This document shows, one piece after another, positions 1 to 4,344 of a stretch of 5,590 bases of DNA. Below the pieces are notes generated by a model, which worked only from the letters and a program-made list of their open reading frames with translations, did not search any database and had not been told where the DNA came from. Both the position numbers and the translations under genes were made by a program. Every line of letters begins with the position of its first letter. Within the stretch, counting starts at the first letter, position 1. The stretch comes from Elusimicrobiales bacterium. Lineage in GTDB: Bacteria > Elusimicrobiota > Elusimicrobia > Elusimicrobiales > Elusimicrobiaceae. The stretch is from the NCBI GenBank assembly GCA_030540535.1, contig JAUNWB010000107.1, positions 1 to 5,590 on the forward strand, in the 5' to 3' direction.

Positions 1-80
1 ACATCAGCCGGTGGATTGTGGTGGTGAACGACATCCCCAAAGCCTTAAACGCATTAGAATCTTCCAACCTATTTGAATAA
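1..80 (+). CDS. C-terminal fragment of an unidentified protein (possible ACT-like domain end)
   Basis: An open frame enters from the left edge and ends at TAA (78-80). The 25 visible codons read ISRWIVVVNDIPKALNALES, then SNLFE. The pattern is a hydrophobic beta strand (WIVVV), a turn (ND) and an amphipathic helix (PKALNALE). It resembles the end of a beta-alpha-beta regulatory fold such as an ACT domain, where 'VVVDD..KALEAL' endings are common, but this is far too little for a family call. The bidirectional terminator begins 3 nt after the stop, which supports a genuine gene end. The function is unknown. Confidence 0.6.
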   Translation, partial: ISRWIVVVNDIPKALNALESSNLFE

Positions 81-83
81 TTA

Positions 84-114
84 AAAAACCCCCGGTTATC
101 CGCCGGGGGTTTTT
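84..114. terminator. Bidirectional rho-independent terminator between convergent genes
   Basis: A perfect 12-bp stem pairs AAAAACCCCCGG (84-95) with CCGGGGGTTTTT (103-114) around a 7-nt loop (96-102). The seven G:C pairs form the stable core. A T run follows on both strands: TTTTT on plus, and TTTTTT on minus (from the A run at 83-88). It lies 3 nt after the plus-strand stop and 16 nt beyond the end of the minus-strand prepilin gene, so it can serve both. Confidence 0.93.
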
Positions 115-130
115 AATTGTACAAAAGGAA

Positions 131-655
131 CTAGGGCATTAAATATATCTTGCCATTCGTATTATGAGAGAAAGTTCCCCCCATGATATTATGGCAATAC
201 GCGCCGTCTTCCGCCGTATACTTCATGCCCGACGCACTGCGCTCCACGCAATACACGCGGCCTTCCAGCGGCAAAGCCGAAGTGGATTTATATGTCATCA
301 TAAACCCCGCCCCTTTGTACGGCCCGCTGATGCGCCCCATATAAACGCCCCCGTAAGCGTCATTGGTTTGTAAAGACCAATCCCCGTTGGAGCGGGCCGG
401 AGCGCCATTATACCAGCGCGTTGTACCCGTCCAATTCAGTTCTACGTCCAGCTCTTCCAACGTGGAAGCATAGCGCCCGTTGGCAAGATAATAAGTTTGC
501 TGCGCCTGTAAAAAAGTTTTCAACAAGGGCAGCGCCTGCACGGCGCGGGATTTCTCCACCGCTTTTTGATACTGCGGCAACGCCACCGCCGATAAAATAC
601 CGATAATAAGTACGACAACTAATAACTCTATAAGCGTAAAACCTTTTCGCGTCAT
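131..655 (-). CDS. Type IV prepilin / pseudopilin (class III signal, major-pilin-like)
   Basis: This is a 174-residue precursor of a type IV pilin or pseudopilin subunit, exported to the inner membrane and assembled into a pilus-like fibre. The N-terminus [21 protein letters not shown] is a textbook class III signal. Prepilin peptidase (PilD) should cut after G5, the new N-terminal F6 would be N-methylated, and E10 (mature Glu5) is the conserved assembly glutamate. The hydrophobic alpha-1 spine covers about residues 6-27, followed by [12 protein letters not shown], typical of PilA/PilE-like pilins. The globular domain has two cysteines (C136, C154) that probably form a C-terminal disulfide loop. 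The start at 655 is chosen because it gives the canonical short leader and follows AGGGGG with 7-nt spacing. A frame extension to 751 runs into repeat DNA and is rejected. No pilus assembly gene is in the window, so it is an isolated pilin locus. Pilin or pseudopilin role cannot be decided here. Confidence 0.95.
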   Translation of the reverse strand: MTRKGFTLIELLVVVLIIGILSAVALPQYQKAVEKSRAVQALPLLKTFLQAQQTYYLANGRYASTLEELDVELNWTGTTRWYNGAPARSNGDWSLQTNDAYGGVYMGRISGPYKGAGFMMTYKSTSALPLEGRVYCVERSASGMKYTAEDGAYCHNIMGGTFSHNTNGKIYLMP

Positions 656-710
656 TTCCGAGCCCCCTGCCAAATGAAAATAATGATTACAACTGCTATT
701 AAACGGCCTG

Positions 711-736
711 GATCCCGGCTCCACGGCCGGGATGAC
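711..736 (+). repeat. Single palindromic repeat (ATCCCGGC hairpin followed by GAC)
   Basis: A perfect 8-bp stem pairs ATCCCGGC (712-719) with GCCGGGAT (726-733) around a 6-nt loop (720-725), and is followed by GAC. The ATCCC...GGGATGAC layout matches the right halves of the two compound units further right, although the loop differs. It sits about 55 bp upstream of the prepilin start codon, so it could also act in that gene's leader or promoter region. Confidence 0.75.
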
Positions 737-795
737 GACATTTTGACACATAGATATCCCCTTATTACGGTTTGACGGCCTTCTCGTGCTATTGC

Positions 796-881
796 GTCAT
801 TCCGGTCCTGCGGACGGCGGATAGTACGGAATCTGTCGTCACGCAACAACGAGATTCCCGATAGAAACATTCGGGAATGAC
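796..881. repeat. Compound palindromic repeat unit 1 (86 bp, GTCAT...ATGAC)
   Basis: The unit is bounded by inverted GTCAT (796-800) and ATGAC (877-881). The left half pairs ATTCCG (799-804) with CGGAAT (827-832) around a 22-nt interior. The right half is a perfect 8-bp hairpin, ATTCCCGA (854-861) with TCGGGAAT (871-878), and a 9-nt loop TAGAAACAT. The layout is two outward-facing hairpins within inverted ends, like BIME/REP-type interspersed elements. Imperfect GTAAGCG copies (882-888 and 891-897) follow directly. Confidence 0.75.
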
Positions 882-916
882 GTAAGCGAAGTAAGCGGCT
901 AAACCTAATTAAAAAA

Positions 917-1007
917 GTCATCCTGAGAGGTTTCTGCTCAGGATCTACCGCTTTTAACGAAACAAACCATAAAAGGGAGATCCCGTACAGAAACACTACG
1001 GGATGAC
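917..1007. repeat. Compound palindromic repeat unit 2 (91 bp, GTCAT...ATGAC)
   Basis: This unit has the same architecture as the one at 796-881: inverted GTCAT (917-921) and ATGAC (1003-1007) ends enclosing two hairpins. The left hairpin pairs ATCCTGAG (920-927) with CTCAGGAT (937-944). The right pairs ATCCCGTA (980-987) with TACGGGAT (997-1004). Both have 9-nt loops sharing CAGAAAC: CAGAAACCT on minus in the left, CAGAAACAC on plus in the right. Stem bases differ between copies but stay paired. On minus the left hairpin is followed by GACTTTTTT, so it could also act as a weak minus-strand terminator. Confidence 0.78.
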
Positions 1008-1018
1008 ATAATCGTATC

Positions 1019-1053
1019 AAAAAAAAAAAACGGGTCAAGGGGCGAGCCGCCCC
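1019..1053 (-). terminator. Possible terminator: GC hairpin then T12 (minus strand)
   Basis: Reading the minus strand, GGGGCG (1053-1048) pairs with CGCCCC (1044-1039) around a 3-nt loop. An 8-nt gap and an uninterrupted run of 12 T (1030-1019) follow. The gap between stem and T run is longer than in a canonical intrinsic terminator, so termination here is plausible but weakly supported. Confidence 0.35.
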
Positions 1054-1080
1054 GGCCAAACCTTTCCGCACTCTTCTGAT

Positions 1081-1110
1081 TAGTTTAGGCCACACTGTTT
1101 AAGACATGTC
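1081..1110. repeat. Imperfect ~30-bp direct repeat, left copy
   Basis: TAGTTTAGGCCACACT (1081-1096), a 6-nt variable spacer and the perfect palindrome GACATGTC (1103-1110). The right copy at 1290-1318 matches 15 of 16 bases in the first block and 8 of 8 in the palindrome. The copies are direct, about 209 bp apart. Confidence 0.8.
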
Positions 1111-1289
1111 GCCAACTACGCACAAGCAATCCCAACTGGCGGCCCGCAGGGTCTTACCGGGGGCAGGCACACTGGCCTTGACCAGGGTTAAACAATAAAC
1201 GGTACTTATCAATTAGATGGAAATAACCCAAGGGAGTATCCGCCTGTATGCAAGACCCAGGCCGCGGAGATTATCCGCGTTTATTAGAC

Positions 1290-1318
1290 TAGTTTAAGCC
1301 ACACTATGATGACATGTC
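1290..1318. repeat. Imperfect ~30-bp direct repeat, right copy
   Basis: TAGTTTAAGCCACACT (1290-1305), a 5-nt spacer and GACATGTC (1311-1318), followed by CCCAA where the left copy has GCCAA. The conserved blocks separated by a differing spacer suggest two ancient copies or two functional sites such as protein-binding boxes. The copy lies just at the predicted start of the minus-strand transcript. Confidence 0.8.
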
Positions 1319-1322
1319 CCAA

Positions 1323-1352
1323 ATTATAAACAGGAAAAGCCTGTTCTGCCCA
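1323..1352 (-). promoter_or_regulatory. Candidate minus-strand promoter with a palindromic spacer
   Basis: On minus, -35-like TGGGCA (1352-1347; 4 of 6 consensus matches) and a perfect -10 TATAAT (1328-1323) are separated by 18 bp. The spacer contains an inverted repeat: AACAGG (1329-1334) and CCTGTT (1340-1345) with a 5-nt centre. An inverted repeat between -35 and -10 is a common operator position, but the same element could be a small RNA hairpin. The site lies just beyond the operon terminator, so it would start a fresh transcript towards 1019. Confidence 0.4.
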
Positions 1353-1365
1353 TCTGCAAACATGC

Positions 1366-1400
1366 AAAAACGCGCCCCGAGGAAATGCTCGGGGCGCGTT
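1366..1400 (-). terminator. Strong rho-independent terminator of the rlmN-comB/queC operon
   Basis: A perfect 13-bp stem pairs AACGCGCCCCGAG (1369-1381) with CTCGGGGCGCGTT (1388-1400) around a 6-nt loop, and is followed on minus by TTTTT (1370-1366). It lies 22 nt downstream of the stop of the last operon gene, marking the operon's end. Confidence 0.93.
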
Positions 1401-1422
1401 ATCATGTAAAGCAGGCCGACAA

Positions 1423-1953
1423 TTAACGCATGTGGCGTTTGGCTTCTTTCATCTGTTTCTTCCACGCTTTTTTGGCGGCTTTGTGTTTGCGTTTGGCTTC
1501 GCCGGACAGCAAATCTTCCACCCGCTGCGCTTTGACGGCGGGCAGATCGGCTTCTTCGGCTTTTACCTTCGCTTCCCAGTTATCCAAATTGGCGCGTTCG
1601 GCGGCGATACGGGCTTTTACATAGCTGATCCCCGCATCCACCCCCTGCGAAACCACTTCCGCCAGCTGGGCTTTAATAGCGGGCTTTTCCGCTTCCGGCG
1701 CTTTGCGGTACGCTTTGACCAGTTTTTTGATGAGTTTCCGGCGCGCCTTAAACTGCTTTTTCTGCTCCGCCGGGGTCAGCGTTTTTTGCGTTTCCGCCGG
1801 AGCTTGCGGCGCGGATTTTACAGCAGCAGCTTCCACGGGCAGATTACACTCGGCGGGCGCACCCGCTTCCACAAAATTATCCGCTTTTTCCGCCCGGGCA
1901 AAAGCCGCTAAGGAAAAGATGAATACGGCAAACATCAAAAATACTTTCTTCAT
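1423..1953 (-). CDS. Small exported Lys/Ala-rich helical protein, unknown function
   Basis: This protein has 176 residues and belongs to no family I can name. A Sec signal peptide is clear: MKK, a hydrophobic core (about residues 4-18) and a likely signal peptidase I cut after ARA (residue 21). Residues 22-60 are Ala/Pro/Glu-rich and probably disordered, with a lone cysteine (C36). Residues 60-176 are rich in Lys, Arg, Ala and Glu and look almost wholly helical. There is a basic patch at 65-84 and a very basic C-terminus (about 152-176, with repeated K/R-A-K and W163). The mature protein should be exported and strongly cationic, perhaps binding nucleic acid, lipopolysaccharide or peptidoglycan, but that is inferred from composition only. 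It is the last operon gene, 9 nt after the ComB-QueC stop, with AAGGAG 5 nt before the ATG. Confidence 0.88.
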   Translation of the reverse strand: MKKVFLMFAVFIFSLAAFARAEKADNFVEAGAPAECNLPVEAAAVKSAPQAPAETQKTLTPAEQKKQFKARRKLIKKLVKAYRKAPEAEKPAIKAQLAEVVSQGVDAGISYVKARIAAERANLDNWEAKVKAEEADLPAVKAQRVEDLLSGEAKRKHKAAKKAWKKQMKEAKRHMR

Positions 1954-1958
1954 AAACG

Positions 1959-1965
1959 CTCCTTA
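1959..1965 (-). promoter_or_regulatory. Shine-Dalgarno overlapping the upstream stop codon
   Basis: On minus the sequence reads TAAGGAG. TAA (1965-1963) ends the ComB-QueC frame, and AAGGAG (1964-1959) is the ribosome binding site of the exported Lys/Ala-rich protein, 5 nt from its ATG. Ribosomes finishing the upstream gene therefore sit on the next start site, implying translational coupling. Confidence 0.85.
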
Positions 1966-3915
1966 ATCACGCGAGGTATCGCGCACGCCGGCTTCTTCAA
2001 ACCCTTTGGCGCGGAGTTTGCAGGAATCACAATGCCCGCACGGTTTTTGACCGCCCGCATAGCAGCTCCACGTCAGTTCGAACGGCACTTTGAGTTTGGC
2101 CGCCAGCTGCACGATTTGCGTTTTGGATAAACGCATCAGCGGCGCAAGCACTTCAATCCCTTCCGTCACGCCCATTTTGGTACCGCGGTTAAGCGCGTCG
2201 GCCGCCGCTTTAAAAAATGCGGGCGTACAATCCGGGTAGCCGGAAAAATCAATGGCGTTCGGCCCGGCGATAATCGCGTCCGCGCCGATGGCGTCCAACA
2301 AGGAACCGGCAATCGACAGGAACATCAAATTCCGGCCCGGAACGTAGGTGGACGGAATCCCCTCTTTGGGGATGTCTTCCAACGCCACGTCGGGGATTTG
2401 CTGGTTTTTATCCACAAGCGAGCTGGAAACAAGCCACGGCAAGTTAAGCGTAATCAAATGATGTTTTACGCCCAAATTGCACGCAATCATCTGCGCGGCC
2501 AGCACTTCGCGGTCGTGCCGCTGGCCGTAGGAAACGGTCAGCGCTTCGCACTCGTAGCCGTGTTCCAAGGCCCAGTACAAGCACGTAGTGGAATCAAGTC
2601 CGCCCGAAAACAGCACGATGGCTTTTTTCTTTTTCTTGGTTTCTTCAAACCCGGCGGATTTGCCCGAAAACGTCACTTCGCCCGGCAGAGTAACGGACTC
2701 CACCGGCTGAGGAGCCTGCGGCGCGGCGAGTTGTACCGCTTCTTCCCGCGCGGAATTTTCTTGCCGCGGTGCGGAAGGTTTAGCCGCGGAAACAGCTTCC
2801 TGCGCGGGAGCGTCCGCCTGCGCGGCGGACTGCTTCATCAGCGCGTCAAACGGGTCGTCGCTGTTTAACGTATAGGAACGCTCTTCGGACGATTGACGCG
2901 GCGCCCCCTGGAAAAGGGATTCTTCCAACTCTTTCTTTTCTTCTTTTACCGAGCGCACAATATCGGAGAAAAAGCCTTTTAATTTGGATTTGGCTTCCAC
3001 CGCTTTCGGGTCGGCGGCGGCTTCGGCGGCTTTCTCTTTTAAAGAGAGCGCTTCTTCTTTGACGGACTTTGCCAGCCCGCCGAACAAACTTTTAAGCGAA
3101 GACCCTGCCTCTCCTTCCGTCGGAGCTGATTCCTGCGCGGGCGTTTCTTCCGGCACCGAGGCGCGTTGCGCCGGGGCTTCGGCCGGCGCCGCCGCGGGCG
3201 CCTGCCGCGCAGCGGGTTTTACCACTTCCAGCCAATGCGCGGGCGAACCGTACGGATGGCAGACGGCAAATGCGCCGTCTTCGGCAAACGTAACCTGCGG
3301 CACCACAGGCAAGCCGTTTATTTTAAACGCCAGCCGGGAATCTTTTTCGGCCGTTTTCGGGCCGTTCTTATGAAATTCCACCATACGCATCGTATTTCCA
3401 AATTCACCCAATGCAATTTCCGGCGAGCCGACGCCCTGGATAAAATCTTTAAAGGCTTCGGCGCAGAGCAAATCCTCTTCTTCGTTTCCGGGGCCAAACA
3501 TCGCGGCGGGAATCAACAGTACGTCTTTGGGCTGGGAGGTAAGCGTTTCGGCCAGCGCGTAAAAATTACAGAAACCGCCTAACAATACCACACTGGCGCG
3601 GCGCACGTCCCACACCGCTTTACACCCGGTCGAAGCCAACAAAAGCCCCGGTTGGCGGGCGACGGATTTAGAGGCCAAATAAGGCGAATTGTCCGCATGT
3701 GCGGAGGAAAGAGGTTCATCGGAAAACGCTTCAAAATCGGCATGGTGCGCCAAAAAAGCGTCCGCTTGCTGCGCGTCGTTAAACAGGAGGACATCCCGCT
3801 TGCCGCGTTCCAAAAGCGCGCACGCGGTGGTGGCGCCGCGCAGGACGTCGATTACTACGACCGCGTCCGTCCAGGAGGAACATTCTTCCTTGCTTCTAGC
3901 GATTAGTACGTTCAT
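1963..3915 (-). CDS. queC: ComB-like phosphatase domain fused by a long linker to QueC (7-cyano-7-deazaguanine synthase)
   Basis: This 650-residue protein has two enzymes joined by a low-complexity linker. Residues 1-232 match the ComB (2-phosphosulfolactate phosphatase) family: VVVIDVLRGATT (19-30), NSPYLAS (76-82), ASTGCKAV (94-101), GGFCNFYALA (113-122), and EEEDLLCAEAF (145-155). Residues 233-430 are Ala/Pro/Glu-rich with two related amphipathic helices (274-288 and 312-326). Residues 431-650 are a complete QueC, the ATP-dependent enzyme converting 7-carboxy-7-deazaguanine and ammonia to preQ0. It has PP-loop SGGLDS (437-442), SYGQRHDRE (462-470), STYVPGRN (522-529), DFSGYPDC (556-563) and zinc cysteines C618, C626, C629 and C632. 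The frame is continuous, so no frameshift is needed. The start at 3915 gives the complete ComB N-terminus and follows GGGG. The true substrate of the ComB part is uncertain, since this family is widespread in bacteria that do not make coenzyme M. The first codons overlap the lipoprotein gene by 20 nt. Confidence 0.93.
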   Translation of the reverse strand: MNVLIARSKEECSSWTDAVVVIDVLRGATTACALLERGKRDVLLFNDAQQADAFLAHHADFEAFSDEPLSSAHADNSPYLASKSVARQPGLLLASTGCKAVWDVRRASVVLLGGFCNFYALAETLTSQPKDVLLIPAAMFGPGNEEEDLLCAEAFKDFIQGVGSPEIALGEFGNTMRMVEFHKNGPKTAEKDSRLAFKINGLPVVPQVTFAEDGAFAVCHPYGSPAHWLEVVKPAARQAPAAAPAEAPAQRASVPEETPAQESAPTEGEAGSSLKSLFGGLAKSVKEEALSLKEKAAEAAADPKAVEAKSKLKGFFSDIVRSVKEEKKELEESLFQGAPRQSSEERSYTLNSDDPFDALMKQSAAQADAPAQEAVSAAKPSAPRQENSAREEAVQLAAPQAPQPVESVTLPGEVTFSGKSAGFEETKKKKKAIVLFSGGLDSTTCLYWALEHGYECEALTVSYGQRHDREVLAAQMIACNLGVKHHLITLNLPWLVSSSLVDKNQQIPDVALEDIPKEGIPSTYVPGRNLMFLSIAGSLLDAIGADAIIAGPNAIDFSGYPDCTPAFFKAAADALNRGTKMGVTEGIEVLAPLMRLSKTQIVQLAAKLKVPFELTWSCYAGGQKPCGHCDSCKLRAKGFEEAGVRDTSRD

Positions 3916-4333
3916 TTAAAATCCCCAACACTTTAAAATCTTCGATGGCTTTTTCATCGGCTTCGCTTAATTTGTCCACGTATTTGATGGCATAGATGAT
4001 AAGCGTCACGCGCGGGTCGGTCGCGCCGTCTTCGGCGCTGTTGTACTGGCCGATTTGAATGGCGTCCGCCCCTTTGGACGCGGCGATTTTGCGGCCTTTT
4101 TCAACGCCCATAAGAAGCGTGTCGCGGTCCGGTTTTAAATTTTTAATACGCAAGAGCCCCAGGTTGCCGTACGGGCGAGTAACGTCTTCCCGGCCGGAAA
4201 TGATTTGCACGTCTTTGGCTTTGGTGGGCGGGAAATCAGGCCCTATCGGGATCCAGTCCACATTGGTTTGGTCCAGCGTCGCGCACGCCGAAAAAAGCGC
4301 ACAGCACGCGGTTAAAATCCATAATTTTTTCAT
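3896..4333 (-). CDS. Small putative lipoprotein, unknown function
   Basis: This is a 145-residue protein with a lipoprotein signal: MKKLWILTACCALFSAC, with acylated cysteine most likely C17 (lipobox F-S-A-C, slightly off the usual Leu at -3). LTAC ending at C10 also fits a lipobox but leaves too short a hydrophobic region. The mature part is about 129 residues. It contains PYGNLGLLRI (central), then a helix GRKIAASKGADAIQIGQY, reminiscent of small domains where 'GA(D/N)A' follows a basic helix, and a C-terminal strand VTLIIYAIKYV. I cannot assign a family. The start at 4333 is preferred over 4372 because it has AGGAGG 4 nt upstream and gives the signal peptide directly. The first gene above is rlmN (8 nt gap), and the ComB-QueC gene below starts inside its last codons. 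It is expected in the envelope. Confidence 0.9.
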   Translation of the reverse strand: MKKLWILTACCALFSACATLDQTNVDWIPIGPDFPPTKAKDVQIISGREDVTRPYGNLGLLRIKNLKPDRDTLLMGVEKGRKIAASKGADAIQIGQYNSAEDGATDPRVTLIIYAIKYVDKLSEADEKAIEDFKVLGILNERTNR

Positions 4334-4337
4334 GTCC

Positions 4338-4344
4338 CCTCCTA
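4338..4344 (-). promoter_or_regulatory. Shine-Dalgarno overlapping the rlmN stop codon
   Basis: On minus the sequence reads TAGGAGGGGACATG. TAG (4344-4342) ends rlmN, and AGGAGG (4343-4338) is the lipoprotein's ribosome binding site. This decides the lipoprotein start at 4333 and suggests coupled translation with rlmN. Confidence 0.88.

Larger units (their letters stand above)
1019..1317 (-). ncRNA. Candidate structured non-coding RNA (unrecognised family)
   Basis: A transcript starting near 1317 (7 nt after a perfect TATAAT on minus) and ending at a T12 run (1030-1019) would be about 300 nt. Its core has nested complementary segments that make a long irregular rod. These are GCGGCC 1139-1144 with GGCCGC 1260-1265, GGGTCTT 1149-1155 with AAGACCC 1252-1258, CAGGC 1164-1168 with GCCTG 1242-1246, and GGGTTA 1185-1190 with TAACCC 1224-1229. 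The GACATGTC palindromes at 1103-1110 and 1311-1318 could pair to close it, although 1318 lies at or just before the predicted start. I looked for hallmarks of tmRNA, RNase P RNA and SRP RNA and saw none. A 6S-like rod is only a shape resemblance. Strand is chosen from the promoter and T run. A mobile-element remnant is the main alternative. Confidence 0.35.
656..1365. other. Gene-poor intergenic region with palindromic repeats and a possible structured RNA
   Basis: About 710 bp lie between the prepilin start and the operon terminator with no convincing protein gene. The longest open frame (minus, 652-1095, GTG start) only reads through palindromic repeat DNA, giving peptides such as HSRMFLSGISLL and HPVVFLYGISLL. 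The left part (about 700-1010) is made of palindromic repeats. The right part (about 1019-1352) holds a direct repeat, nested complementary segments, a possible promoter and a T12 run. No clear promoter for the prepilin gene could be picked out upstream of its ribosome binding site. Confidence 0.75.

Noticed and set aside
131..751. Longer prepilin reading with 32 extra N-terminal residues
   Set aside because: The extension is repeat-derived, would destroy the short class III leader, and the start at 655 has its own AGGGGG.
652..1095. 147-codon minus-strand open frame (GTG start) overlapping the palindromic repeats
   Set aside because: Its predicted peptide is mostly translated repeat DNA (HSRMFLSGISLL and HPVVFLYGISLL are the hairpins), it overlaps the prepilin start, and it has no recognisable domain or ribosome binding site.
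1112..1192. tmRNA-like tag frame (GCC AAC TAC GCA ...) on plus
   Set aside because: It begins like an ANYA tag, but there is no alanine-rich ending with a near stop codon, no tRNA-like acceptor ends and no CCA.
1019..1317. RNase P RNA, SRP RNA or a cobalamin riboswitch
   Set aside because: None of the conserved cores I know was found (RNase P GAGGAAAGTC, SRP GGAAGGAAGCA). The GCCACACT copies resemble but do not match the B12-box GCCACTG and lack its context.
1432..1911. Plus-strand open frames opposite the operon genes
   Set aside because: They are shadows of the minus-strand genes, with biased Phe/Arg/Gly composition, no family motifs and no ribosome binding sites.
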